Positions 1 through 7,172 are shown, counted from the first letter of the stretch. The stretch: 15,469 nucleotides of DNA from CAZGQY01 sp964528035 (GCA_964528035.1 CAZGQY010000100.1:1-15469); one strand, 5' to 3'. Notes: generated by a model from the sequence alone, not told the origin. A program made the numbers and translations.

Positions 1-1
1 G

Positions 2-325
2 GAAATCTACGGATCAACAGGTTTTAGCAGCAATGGCCTCGGTGATTTTGCATTACTGCCTGAAATTGCGTCCGAAAGTGACTTTGTCGTCTTGAGCCAA
101 TCAATCGCGCTGGGTGTTGAAGCAACCGAAGACATTACATTCTACACGGAGTTCTTTGGATTTTTCAGCCACGGACATGAAGTGAATAACACGCAGATCT
201 TCTTTAACGCCGGGGCTGACTACTATGTAACGGAAAATTTCGTACTGGATCTACGTCTTGGTTTCGGTTTAACCAAGGGTGCGGAAGACGTCTTTGCAGG
301 CTTCGGCGGCGGCTATCGTTTTTAA
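2..325 (+). CDS. Outer-membrane beta-barrel transporter, 3' end only
   Basis: The reading frame is open from the first bases of the window to a TAA stop and gives the last 107 residues of a larger protein, so the true start lies outside. The visible part alternates aromatic and polar residues in short strands (for example TFYTEFFGFF, FVLDLRLGFGL) separated by Gly/Asn/Asp turns, and it ends in Y-R-F. A C-terminal aromatic residue on an amphipathic strand is the usual outer-membrane insertion signal. The pattern resembles the C-terminus of putative transporters of the MetA-pathway-of-phenol-degradation family (PF13557). That family assignment is from memory of the pattern and is tentative; an outer-membrane barrel is the firm part. 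A Leu (TTG) codon at 92 is not a credible start because coding signal continues upstream. Confidence 0.75.
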   Translation, partial: EIYGSTGFSSNGLGDFALLPEIASESDFVVLSQSIALGVEATEDITFYTEFFGFFSHGHEVNNTQIFFNAGADYYVTENFVLDLRLGFGLTKGAEDVFAGFGGGYRF

Positions 326-351
326 ATCTATCGCCATCATACAAACAGAAC

Positions 352-3327
352 ATGTCTTCAGTTGAAAGGCTACAAGGCCATCATGCAGATTTCTGGCAGA
401 CCACCAGCCGCTATGGTCTTATCCACACTGCGGAACAAGGCTGGGCCACGAATCCGTCGTCCCTTTGCCTGATTGTTTATGTTCATGGATTATTTGGTGA
501 TGCAGAAACAACTTGGGGAGATATGCCACGCTGGGTGTTAGACAGTGCCGCAGTCGATCTCGACGTCATTTCCTTTCATTATCCTTCGAAATTCTGGCAG
601 AGGTGCAGTATTGCTCAGGCGGCTTATGATCTGGAAACCTGGTTGAAAACTGAGTACGCTGAGTACCGTCACATCATATTTGTAACGCATAGTACCGGTG
701 GCCTCGTCGTCAAGCATCTCCTAAATCAAGGATTTTCCTCAACGAATTCGCGCGTAGAACTAGAAAGATCATCTCAGACCTCTTCAGCGCAAGTCTGGAC
801 GCGCACTCGTCGTGTTATCAATATCGCAGTACCACATCGGGGTGGTACACGAGCGATGACTATTCTTAGTAGTGTGGTTTACCCGCTTTTTTATTGTTTA
901 GCGGCTCCCCTCTTGTTGCTGGTCAAGGTATTGACCCAAGGGGGAAAGGACTGGGGACGAAATCAAATTATTACCCGTTTGCGCCGGAAGCACCGAAGGT
1001 TGTTGCACATGGATCATCAATTTCATGCGTATTGGCAAGAGTCCAAGGATGCGGGTTTACCGACACCAGTCGTCACCGATATTTGCGCTGAATCCGATCA
1101 GTCGGTAGCGGTTAGCGATCGGTCGATTGAACCAATCTATGTACGCGGTACGCACAAATCTGTGAAAATTCCGAAGCGGTCTAAGGGGCCGATCGTCGGA
1201 ATCGTATCCGAAATTATAAAGCGGTATCCGACCGATGTTTCGCTTGCGATTGTTGATAAATCGCTAACGCGGATCCAGGAAGTCAACCGAGCCGCATCGA
1301 TATCGTCACTCATCGGCATTGATCAATCGGAAAGGCCGCAAGACCTCTACGCATCGGCTAAACGCGATTCAGGTTGGATTACTGGAAGTCAGCGCTTGGT
1401 TTGTAATCGGTTAAGAGAGTCTGTATCGCAAGAGGGGGCCGAACTCAAACAATTGCTTCTGGTTGGTTCCGCGGGCGTCGGCAAATCCACAGTGATGCGC
1501 GCCCTGGCCTGGCAATTAAGTTGCTGCTTTTTAAGCGATCCCCGGAGCGTTCCATTGCCTTTGTTTATTCCCCTCCAACAAGCCACTCTTTCGACTCAAT
1601 CCGTTACGGCCTATTCGTGGGAAAGCATGTGGACATGGTGGCTTCAATGGGCGCATTCTTTATCCGCTCACGATACAACCACAATTGAATGGTTGGAGCA
1701 AAAATTTCAGAATGATTCGGTGATTGTAATTATCGATGGCGTTGATGATTTTCTAGTCAATCATCCGGAAATTGGTTTTTCAACGTTTACGGAAGTATTA
1801 CACTGCGTACTTGATCGCTATGCGCTCAATAATCGATTTAAAGTAATCGTCAGCCTCCGCAAGGATACGCATGGTCTTCGAACTTTAATTCGTAATCCTA
1901 AGGCTGTTTTCGAAATTCTCCCGCTTTCCCGCACACAAGCGATTCAGCAATTTCCCCAAAGCAGTGAATGGTTGTCGTCCATTCGCGATACCTCTGTATT
2001 GCAGCAGATAATGACACCGTTAGTGCTGTCGCATTACCAGCCTTCTGTTGACAGCCGATCGACAGACCAAGCGATCACTCAAACTAGTATTTTATCCGCA
2101 GTACTGGAAAATTATATCATTGAATCCAAACTCGCCGGTGTCTGGGTTGCAGACAGTAACGTTGCCGAATTGGAGCATCTCGTCACAGCCCTTGGGATCA
2201 TCGCATGGTTCATGTTCTTTAAGTCACGTGGAGACATAAGCTTGGATGAATTGATTCAGGAGGTTGGCGCATTTAAGAAGAGGCTGCAGGGATTTGTCGA
2301 AGAATCCCGTTATTCATCGGGCAGCCCAAGATTGGAGACCGGTTATTCATTGCTGGAAAATATACAGATCCGCATAACTTTATTAAAACGAACCATTTTT
2401 ATATCAACAGGACCCGATCGGTTCAGATTCATCCATCGAACATGGCAGGAACTTTTAGTCGCAAGATTTTTAACCGATTCGATCAAAGATTATGGATTCA
2501 ACGAGTTGGCAAATGCGAAAATGTACTCAGGAATCTACCGCGTTGCCGGTGAATTGTACCAGGGAGAATCCATCACAGACACTCATGTGAAGGTTGCATT
2601 GGACGCTTGGCGAAAGACAGGCCAGCGCTACATTAGCGGAAACTTAATTGGTTTTCTATCGTGGACTACGACACCGATTGATTTTCAGGCAATCCAACTT
2701 TTATTGGATGAACTGGAAAATTTAGATGAACTTTCTCGGAGTATTCTCATTGGCGGTTTGGGCTATCGATTACTCGTTAATAACGACAAGGACTCGGCAC
2801 GGAGCGATATACGGCGTTGTTTACTACCTAAACTTAAAAAATTTTCACGTTGCTCTAAGGTCCGGTTATCGGATCCCGTGGTAGCGAGTCTCGCCTGGTG
2901 CTATCAAAAAGCTTTTGCCGTACTGTTCGGAGCTCGGCAACCCACGGAAATTTCACCAGCTCTTGGATTTGGATATGAGCATACGTCGATAGTGCTACCT
3001 ATAATTTCGAGCACCGTTGAAGATCGATATTCCTTGGATGATCGGTCCCGCGCATTGCAGCGGGCACTCCTGACACCGATCCTGGACACGTTTAATCATC
3101 CGATGTTTATGATTCGTGCGGTGCATTACCTTTATTATCTGGTGGTTGCTAAACAATATAATGTCCTTGACCACGTGGCATCGCAGGAACTCGAGTTATT
3201 ACTCCAACCTGGATGTGAATTCGAGGGTCTTGTGACGGCGTTTGATTCGGTCCCCGAACTGCAAAATCTCTATATACGGTGCCAAAAAGTCTATGACCAG
3301 TTAGAAAATTCCTGGTCGAATCCGTGA
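352..3327 (+). CDS. Alpha/beta-hydrolase-NACHT STAND NTPase (NLR-like, probable defence protein)
   Basis: This is a 991-residue two-module protein. Residues about 38-290 form a lipase-like alpha/beta hydrolase of the SERAC1/PGAP1/DUF676 type: oxyanion-hole HG at 45-46, nucleophile elbow T-H-S-T-G-G with Ser114, the family-typical A-V-P-H-R-G-G at 159-165, a probable acid near D249 and a His268 (G-T-H-K-S) before a conserved Pro. Residues about 365-710 form a NACHT NTPase: Walker A GSAGVGKST (372-380), Walker B IIDGVDD (460-466), a sensor-like S-L-R near 501-503 and the winged-helix signature F-I-H-R-T-W-Q-E-L-L-V-A-R-F-L (693-707). Residues 740-991 look helical, with no recognisable WD40, TPR or LRR repeats. 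A hydrophobic stretch at about 169-195 lies in the hydrolase lid region. Family knowledge: NACHT proteins with N-terminal enzymes act as ligand-triggered immune switches in bacteria and fungi. Target and trigger are unknown. No strong ribosome binding site precedes the ATG, and the gene lies 26 bases after the barrel gene. Confidence 0.88.
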   Translation: MSSVERLQGHHADFWQTTSRYGLIHTAEQGWATNPSSLCLIVYVHGLFGDAETTWGDMPRWVLDSAAVDLDVISFHYPSKFWQRCSIAQAAYDLETWLKTEYAEYRHIIFVTHSTGGLVVKHLLNQGFSSTNSRVELERSSQTSSAQVWTRTRRVINIAVPHRGGTRAMTILSSVVYPLFYCLAAPLLLLVKVLTQGGKDWGRNQIITRLRRKHRRLLHMDHQFHAYWQESKDAGLPTPVVTDICAESDQSVAVSDRSIEPIYVRGTHKSVKIPKRSKGPIVGIVSEIIKRYPTDVSLAIVDKSLTRIQEVNRAASISSLIGIDQSERPQDLYASAKRDSGWITGSQRLVCNRLRESVSQEGAELKQLLLVGSAGVGKSTVMRALAWQLSCCFLSDPRSVPLPLFIPLQQATLSTQSVTAYSWESMWTWWLQWAHSLSAHDTTTIEWLEQKFQNDSVIVIIDGVDDFLVNHPEIGFSTFTEVLHCVLDRYALNNRFKVIVSLRKDTHGLRTLIRNPKAVFEILPLSRTQAIQQFPQSSEWLSSIRDTSVLQQIMTPLVLSHYQPSVDSRSTDQAITQTSILSAVLENYIIESKLAGVWVADSNVAELEHLVTALGIIAWFMFFKSRGDISLDELIQEVGAFKKRLQGFVEESRYSSGSPRLETGYSLLENIQIRITLLKRTIFISTGPDRFRFIHRTWQELLVARFLTDSIKDYGFNELANAKMYSGIYRVAGELYQGESITDTHVKVALDAWRKTGQRYISGNLIGFLSWTTTPIDFQAIQLLLDELENLDELSRSILIGGLGYRLLVNNDKDSARSDIRRCLLPKLKKFSRCSKVRLSDPVVASLAWCYQKAFAVLFGARQPTEISPALGFGYEHTSIVLPIISSTVEDRYSLDDRSRALQRALLTPILDTFNHPMFMIRAVHYLYYLVVAKQYNVLDHVASQELELLLQPGCEFEGLVTAFDSVPELQNLYIRCQKVYDQLENSWSNP

Positions 3328-3383
3328 CATGAAACGCTAGTCAATTGGAAACTGCACTGGGTTTAGGGTAGAGGGAATCCTAT

Positions 3384-3755
3384 TCACCCGGCCTCATGTA
3401 ATTCCTTCAGCTTTCTATACAGCGTACTCTCGCTAATACCGAGCTCCGCTGCTAGCGACTTCCTGTCTCCCTGGTGCCATTTTTCAGCTGACAATACGTA
3501 ACGCCGTTCCATTTCTTGGAAGGGGATAATCTGGTCAAACTGTACTGGCGATGGCTTCGGTTTTTCGACGTCGGATTTCAGTAGCTCACCGGGTAGCTCG
3601 TTTCGTGTTATGCATTCACCTTCTGTGAGTAGTAAGGCACGCTCCATGATATTTCTGAGTTCCCGGATATTACCAGGATAATCGTATTGCATCAGACAAT
3701 CTAATGCGTCTGCATCGATTTGGGGGATTGCCGGTCTATGTGAGAGTCTTTGCAA
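3384..3755 (-). pseudogene. C-terminal remnant of a sigma-54-dependent (NtrC-family) activator
   Basis: The frame encodes about 124 residues matching only the tail of an NtrC-type activator. It holds the end of the AAA+ domain (Y-D-Y-P-G-N-I-R-E-L-R-N, the signature just after the ATPase core, then E-R-A-L-L-L) and a Fis-type helix-turn-helix at the C-terminus (S-L-A-A-E-L-G-I-S-E-S-T-L-Y-R-K-L). The receiver domain, Walker A, GAFTGA loop and most of the ATPase are missing, so it cannot activate sigma-54 polymerase. The frame begins at TTG or CTG codons with no ribosome binding site. Homology stops at the 13-bp repeat near 3750, and a TAG closes the frame a little further upstream. It therefore looks like a gene broken by a mobile element or a recombination. 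It converges on the NACHT gene with a 56-bp gap. A DNA-binding remnant that is still expressed cannot be excluded. Confidence 0.8.
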
Positions 3756-3781
3756 CAGAGCCGGTTTTTTGCAACAGAGCC
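3750..3781. repeat. Tandem 13-bp repeat resembling an IS6-family terminal repeat
   Basis: The 13-mer TTGCAACAGAGCC occurs at 3750-3762 and again at 3769-3781, 19 bases apart. Read on the minus strand each copy is GGCTCTGTTGCAA, which resembles the outer ends of IS6-family elements (IS26 has GGCACTGTTGCAAA). No transposase gene is present in the window, so at most this is a scar left by deletion or recombination between element ends. It coincides with the point where the sigma-54 activator is cut off. The match to IS6 ends is from memory and was not searched. Confidence 0.5.
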
Positions 3782-3856
3782 ATAACTACAACTGCACACG
3801 TGATAATTACCCTGTATGGCCCAGAGTCTGATTCAATACGAAAGTTATAGATGCTG

Positions 3857-3870
3857 CGGTAATATTACCG
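3857..3870. repeat. Perfect 14-bp palindrome
   Basis: CGGTAATATTACCG is its own reverse complement. It lies in non-coding DNA about 200 bases before the small gene at 4074. A dimeric DNA-binding protein could use it as an operator, but only one copy is seen and no regulator gene adjoins it. Confidence 0.35.
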
Positions 3871-3964
3871 TTTAATTCACCGCTAATTATGAAATCATTA
3901 CACCTTTCTGGAATATCAGTGTTTTAGTTCGCAATCTGATCATTCAAGCTCTCATTTTTTAAAA

Positions 3965-3980
3965 TTCCGGCTCCCCGGAA
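3965..3980 (-). terminator. Short GC-rich hairpin, possible leftward terminator
   Basis: TTCCGG and CCGGAA form a perfect 6-bp stem around the loop CTCC. Read on the minus strand the stem is followed by TTTT, then A residues, so it could weakly end transcripts coming leftward from yjbQ. The distance from yjbQ and the interrupted T-run make this uncertain. Confidence 0.25.
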
Positions 3981-4073
3981 ATACAGGGCGGCTTCGCTCC
4001 CGGATAATTTTCCGATCTTAAAATCACCTTACTACCCATTCACTATACTTTTTAGTAATAATTTTTAAATTCA

Positions 4074-4376
4074 ATGAATAATCAATATCTACCCCACGAG
4101 TGCCAATACATTCCAGAAAATGGTGTGTATATAGAATATATTGAAGGTGAACTACCTTCCTGCACGCTGTTTATCCAGCGAGAGGCTACCGAAGCAGACA
4201 TTGAAAAGAATAGCTACCTGGAAATTCTGGGAGAAACTATTTGGACGACAGAAATCGAAATAGTATTTTGCCCGTATTGTGGCAAACGACTGGTTAAGAC
4301 TGAAAATACATGCCAAGAAAACTACGGTAATTTTCGGCATATTGACTGTAGCGGCTGGGACACTAAAATTGTCTGA
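4074..4376 (+). CDS. Small hypothetical protein with one CPYCGK knuckle
   Basis: A 100-residue acidic protein I do not recognise. It contains one zinc-knuckle-like motif F-C-P-Y-C-G-K-R-L (about 65-73) and further cysteines near residues 9, 29, 80 and 91 that might complete a metal site. The N-terminal part (E-N-G-V-Y-I-E-Y-I-E-G-E-L) looks like beta strands. There is no signal peptide or membrane segment. The ATG has no clear ribosome binding site upstream. The gene stands alone on this strand and converges on yjbQ with a 47-bp gap. The knuckle and the biased codon content make a real gene more likely than not. No function is proposed. Confidence 0.5.
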   Translation: MNNQYLPHECQYIPENGVYIEYIEGELPSCTLFIQREATEADIEKNSYLEILGETIWTTEIEIVFCPYCGKRLVKTENTCQENYGNFRHIDCSGWDTKIV

Positions 4377-4423
4377 TTACAGACAACAGAAGCAGACCCG
4401 TGCAGTTGTCACAGCACCTCTGT

Positions 4424-4843
4424 TCAAACACCATTCAAAGTCACCACCAGGCTGCGGCCTGAAGCACGATCTCTGTGCTCACCCAGGTATATACCTTGCC
4501 AGGTACCCAGCAATAAACAACCGGAAGATACAGGCAGCGTTAACTGCACACCAAGCACAGACGCTTTCAAATGTGCAGGCATATCATCCGGACCTTCAAG
4601 GGTATGCACATAATAATCCGCATTCTCTGGAATCATGTGATTAAGATGGGATTCGAAGTCCTGGCGTACATCGGGATCCGCATTTTCATTTAGAGAAAGC
4701 GATGCCGATGTATGCTGGAGGAAAAAGTGCGCCAACCCAGTTTCAATTTGGGCCAACTCGGGCAATTGTGCCAACAATTCTGTCGTAACAAGATGAAACC
4801 CTCGTGACCGCGCCTTTAATTTAATCTGTTTTTGTAACCACAC
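4424..4843 (-). CDS. yjbQ: YjbQ/UPF0047 family protein
   Basis: The 139-residue product aligns by eye almost end to end with E. coli YjbQ. It has the start W-x-Q-K, S-R-G-F-H-L-V-T, the block L-Q-H-T-S-A-S-L-x-L-N-E-N-A-D-P-x-V-R, the D-D-M-P-x-H-x-K segment, and the family signature G-T-W-Q-G-I-Y-L-G-E-H-R near the C-terminus. The GTG start at 4843 fits this alignment and gives the usual family length. Family knowledge: UPF0047 proteins are small trimeric proteins; weak thiamine-phosphate-synthase activity has been reported for YjbQ, but the true role is unsettled. The gene is on the same strand as the comB-comA-VOC operon but lies 143 bases beyond it, so co-transcription is uncertain and a functional link is not implied. 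Confidence 0.93.
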   Translation of the reverse strand: MWLQKQIKLKARSRGFHLVTTELLAQLPELAQIETGLAHFFLQHTSASLSLNENADPDVRQDFESHLNHMIPENADYYVHTLEGPDDMPAHLKASVLGVQLTLPVSSGCLLLGTWQGIYLGEHRDRASGRSLVVTLNGV

Positions 4844-4986
4844 AACAATTCTCTAAAAAAATAAATATTGATGTATCCGGAAAGATAGTCCGAAAAAACA
4901 TCTACTCAGGCAAGTTTGATTCTGAGTCACCCGCCTGGCTAAATCAAATCATTAAAGAAAACCTTAAGGCCAGATGCATCGAAAAT

Positions 4987-5388
4987 TCAATAGATCATGC
5001 CATCGTCAATATAATATTTAAATTCCAATAAGTTATTTGAAGGATCTTTTAGAAAAAAGGTATAGTGTTCTTCCACTTTCCCCGAGAACCGGCAAAATGG
5101 CTCGCGGAAAAACTCTAAACTGTGATCACGAGCATGTTTTAGCAATGCGTCATATTCATCTTTATCTCGAAAAGTAATACCAAAATGGCGCGGGTAAATC
5201 TTTGGCTCCTCCACAACCTGTCCGGGAGCCAAATGGCAAACAACCTGATCTCCGAAAAAATTAACCGTTATGCGGTCATCATACTCGCGGGCAATAACGC
5301 ATCCCAGCCCATCCTGGTAGAATTTTTTTGCATCCTGCAAATTGGCACAGGGTATGGCCAGATGAAATACACGCTGAGTTGAACGCAT
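4987..5388 (-). CDS. VOC-family (glyoxalase/dioxygenase fold) metalloprotein
   Basis: The 133-residue product has the two beta-alpha-beta-beta-beta repeats of the vicinal oxygen chelate superfamily. The first opens with V-F-H-L-A-I-P (His9) and F-Y-x-D-x-L-G-C; the second with P-R-H-F-G-I-T-F (His68) and closes with F-L-K-D-P-S-N-N-L-L-E-F-K (Glu122). His9, His68 and Glu122 are plausible metal ligands, as in other single-domain VOC enzymes. It starts 5 bases after the comA stop, so it is very likely the third gene of the comB-comA operon. VOC enzymes act on small oxyanion-bearing substrates (glyoxalase I, methylmalonyl-CoA epimerase, fosfomycin-modifying enzymes, extradiol dioxygenases), so it may process sulfolactate or a relative. 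The reaction cannot be read from the sequence. Confidence 0.88.
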   Translation of the reverse strand: MRSTQRVFHLAIPCANLQDAKKFYQDGLGCVIAREYDDRITVNFFGDQVVCHLAPGQVVEEPKIYPRHFGITFRDKDEYDALLKHARDHSLEFFREPFCRFSGKVEEHYTFFLKDPSNNLLEFKYYIDDGMIY

Positions 5389-5393
5389 GAGGG

Positions 5394-6149
5394 TTACATG
5401 TCCAACAAGGTTTCCGAGCGCAAACCAAGCCGCAAAGTCTCTACTGACACTAACTCATCAAAAGATATATTTGCTAAATTGACATTGGCACCGACCTTAC
5501 GAATAAAGAACGTCTGCAATTTTTTGTTTGGTGCTTCGAAAATCAACTTCTCAGTCGGTACATGAGTGATTATATCTTCGATTAATCCGAAACGCAGCTC
5601 ACCATTATCGCGGCATATTCCACTATTCCCACTCTCCCGCGCCTCGGTTATCACTTTTTCGGAACCTGCATCAATATCTTGCAGGATATATTCTATCCAT
5701 TTCGATGGTGGCAAATGTATCGATTTACGATTGTCTTTATATCCGACTTCGCTAAACACTTTGAATTCCTGGCTTAGATCGTGGATGCACTTGGCTTTAT
5801 CAGAATTACCCAAAGGAATAGTACCATTTGACACCTCAACAGTTTGACATCCGAGTGACTTACATAGATTGACAAAACAATCGAGCTTGTTCTCATGATA
5901 ATACTTCTCGAATAAGGTTCCGCCCAAATAGAAACCGATTTGATTTTCTTCGCAACACCTGATTTTTTCCTGGATATCGATTGAAACCAGCGCGGTACCC
6001 CAACCAAATTTAACATAATCGATATACCCGGCAGAGCTCTTGATATAGGCTTCTAAAAGAGCTGCGGGCAAACCATTATCCAGTATGGAAGTCAAACCAT
6101 CAGTTCGAGGTTTTTGAGTTCTATTGGGCAGAGTTAGATGTGCACTCAT
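5394..6149 (-). CDS. comA: Phosphosulfolactate synthase (ComA)
   Basis: ComA adds sulfite to phosphoenolpyruvate to give (2R)-2-phospho-3-sulfolactate, the first step of the methanogen route to coenzyme M; bacteria also use it to make sulfolactate (YitD in Bacillus). From the ATG at 6149 the protein has 251 residues, the usual family length. Conserved blocks are K-P-R-T-D-G-L-T (13-20), D-Y-V-K-F-G-W-G-T (44-52), L-G-G-T (75-78), V-E-V-S-N-G-T (104-110), S-E-V-G (133-136), E-A-R-E-S-G (169-174), F-E-A-P (204-207) and G-A-N-V-N-L-A-N-I (220-228), laid out as in a TIM barrel. A TTG eight codons upstream (6173) is also open, but the ATG is preferred. The start overlaps the end of comB by 29 bases, so translation is probably coupled. 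Confidence 0.95.
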   Translation of the reverse strand: MSAHLTLPNRTQKPRTDGLTSILDNGLPAALLEAYIKSSAGYIDYVKFGWGTALVSIDIQEKIRCCEENQIGFYLGGTLFEKYYHENKLDCFVNLCKSLGCQTVEVSNGTIPLGNSDKAKCIHDLSQEFKVFSEVGYKDNRKSIHLPPSKWIEYILQDIDAGSEKVITEARESGNSGICRDNGELRFGLIEDIITHVPTEKLIFEAPNKKLQTFFIRKVGANVNLANISFDELVSVETLRLGLRSETLLDM

Positions 6150-6846
6150 ATCGTTTTGTCTCGCTAAGGACAACTAAGCCATTTTTCTCCCTGGCTTCAA
6201 TAACAAGCTGGAGCCTGGGAATGGAATAACACAGTTTTATATCCTCAAAAGTATAGTCTGCTTTATTTGGATCCAAAAATTTGCGTGCTGCTTTAGAATA
6301 TTTAACAGCAAATGCCGCTTGATCAAGATCTTGCATGGTCAGCTCACGCTGCAGACCTTCCTTAATTAGTTTTGCACAAGCAAGATCATCATCCCCCGTA
6401 GGATGTGACGCAACAATCTGAATGGCTTTATCATCGCCAGCCAATCCATAAATATATTTCGATACCGCTTCAGCGTTACAAAGACCACAAACAAAGATTC
6501 GTTCAGCATCCATCGCATTGAGCGTACTGGTAACACCATTGGTTGTTTTTAAAATTAGCGTGGTATTTTTCAAATCCCGATTTAGCAATTCAAAGGGGGA
6601 GTTTCCACAATCGAAATTGGAAATAGGCAGGGCGTCAACTTCACCCGCGAGTAAACTGTCTGAAATTCGTTCTTTTAACTCAAAGGCCTCGTTTACTGTG
6701 GCAACAAGTAAAATTCTTCTCACTCCCTGGAGAAAAGCAACATGGCAAGTTGTAAACGCGCGAATAACATCAACAATGACGTTAATTCCACCAGGATTTG
6801 GTGTAGGCAAGTGCCCCTGAGAAATGGTGGCATTGTCTATATTCAT
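6121..6846 (-). CDS. comB: 2-phosphosulfolactate phosphatase (ComB)
   Basis: ComB removes the phosphate from 2-phospho-3-sulfolactate to give 3-sulfolactate. The 241-residue product carries the family's hallmark blocks: V-D-V-I-R-A-F-T-T (25-33), G-E at 68-69, F-D-C-G-N-S-P (78-84), T-T-N-G-V (101-105) and the acidic G-D-D-D-L-A-C-A (151-158) that helps bind Mg2+. The ATG at 6846 follows a good GGGAG ribosome binding site. It is the first gene of the leftward operon comB-comA-VOC and faces the DltX-like gene across 194 bases. No comC (sulfolactate dehydrogenase) or comDE (sulfopyruvate decarboxylase) is present in the window, so sulfolactate itself may be the wanted product. Confidence 0.95.
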   Translation of the reverse strand: MNIDNATISQGHLPTPNPGGINVIVDVIRAFTTCHVAFLQGVRRILLVATVNEAFELKERISDSLLAGEVDALPISNFDCGNSPFELLNRDLKNTTLILKTTNGVTSTLNAMDAERIFVCGLCNAEAVSKYIYGLAGDDKAIQIVASHPTGDDDLACAKLIKEGLQRELTMQDLDQAAFAVKYSKAARKFLDPNKADYTFEDIKLCYSIPRLQLVIEAREKNGLVVLSETKRYECTSNSAQ

Positions 6847-7040
6847 TACTCCCTAGCTTAGTCGAAGAACAAGAATTTATTTGCTATGCGACCAATAGCC
6901 AAAAGAATTGAACACCGATATATCTGCATAAAAAACTTAACTGTAATCCTAATTCAAACTATCAAGTGGACTATAATGAACTATTGAATTGTCGGTGTAA
7001 TCATGCACAAAAGGTAGATAACAGTCGATCATAAAATAGT
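6847..7040. promoter_or_regulatory. Divergent promoter region between comB and the acylation operon
   Basis: This 194-bp A+T-rich gap separates the first genes of two divergent operons, so both promoters should lie here. A perfect TATAAT stands at 6972-6977 on the plus strand, 64 bases before the microprotein start, but no good -35 hexamer lies 16-18 bases upstream of it. No clear leftward promoter could be picked. Shared control of both operons is an inference from the layout. Confidence 0.4.
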
Positions 7041-7172
7041 ATGAATATAGTTTTAAAATTAGCTGGCATTTGGTTTTTGCAGTACATTTTTTGGTTGGTG
7101 GTATTCTTTTCTTTATCCGCTGTATATTTTATGGATGCGGACCTGAAAGTATTTAGATATGTCGGATTCTAA
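7041..7172 (+). CDS. DltX-like membrane microprotein (43 aa)
   Basis: ATG at 7041 to TAA at 7170-7172 gives 43 residues. The middle, about residues 8-30, is a single hydrophobic helix rich in Trp, Phe, Leu and Val. The C-terminus is K-V-F-R-Y-V-G-F, fitting the F-x-Y-x-x-F tail of DltX, the small protein encoded with Gram-positive dltABCD. Family knowledge: in that system the MBOAT protein DltB moves the acyl group from the carrier protein to the tyrosine of this tail, and DltD passes it to the polymer. By analogy Tyr40 here would be the acyl carrier. The stop overlaps the start of the DltD-like gene by 14 bases, which argues for coupled translation in one operon. An in-frame TAA at 7032-7034 fixes the start at or after 7041. 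There is no clear Shine-Dalgarno sequence. The size, single helix, tail and position agree, though no search was possible. Confidence 0.8.
   Translation: MNIVLKLAGIWFLQYIFWLVVFFSLSAVYFMDADLKVFRYVGF

Larger units (their letters stand above)
3782..4073. other. Gene-free interval between the activator remnant and a small CxxC gene
   Basis: I see no credible coding frame here. The stretch holds a perfect 14-bp palindrome (3857-3870) and a compact GC-rich hairpin (3965-3980), annotated separately, and is otherwise A+T rich. It may contain the promoter of the small gene at 4074, but no convincing -35/-10 pair was found. Confidence 0.5.

Noticed and set aside
3857..3870. The palindrome contains TAATATTAC, the nonamer of CRESS-DNA virus replication origins
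   Set aside because: In those viruses the nonamer sits in a hairpin loop beside a Rep gene. Here it lies in the stem of a short palindrome, and no Rep gene is present; a 9-bp match is expected by chance.
4279..4644. Open plus-strand frame of 121 codons across yjbQ
   Set aside because: It is the antisense shadow of yjbQ and the tail of the small CxxC gene; no domain or membrane pattern is seen.
6150..6173. TTG at 6173 as the comA start
   Set aside because: It adds eight residues with no family match; the ATG at 6149 gives normal length.
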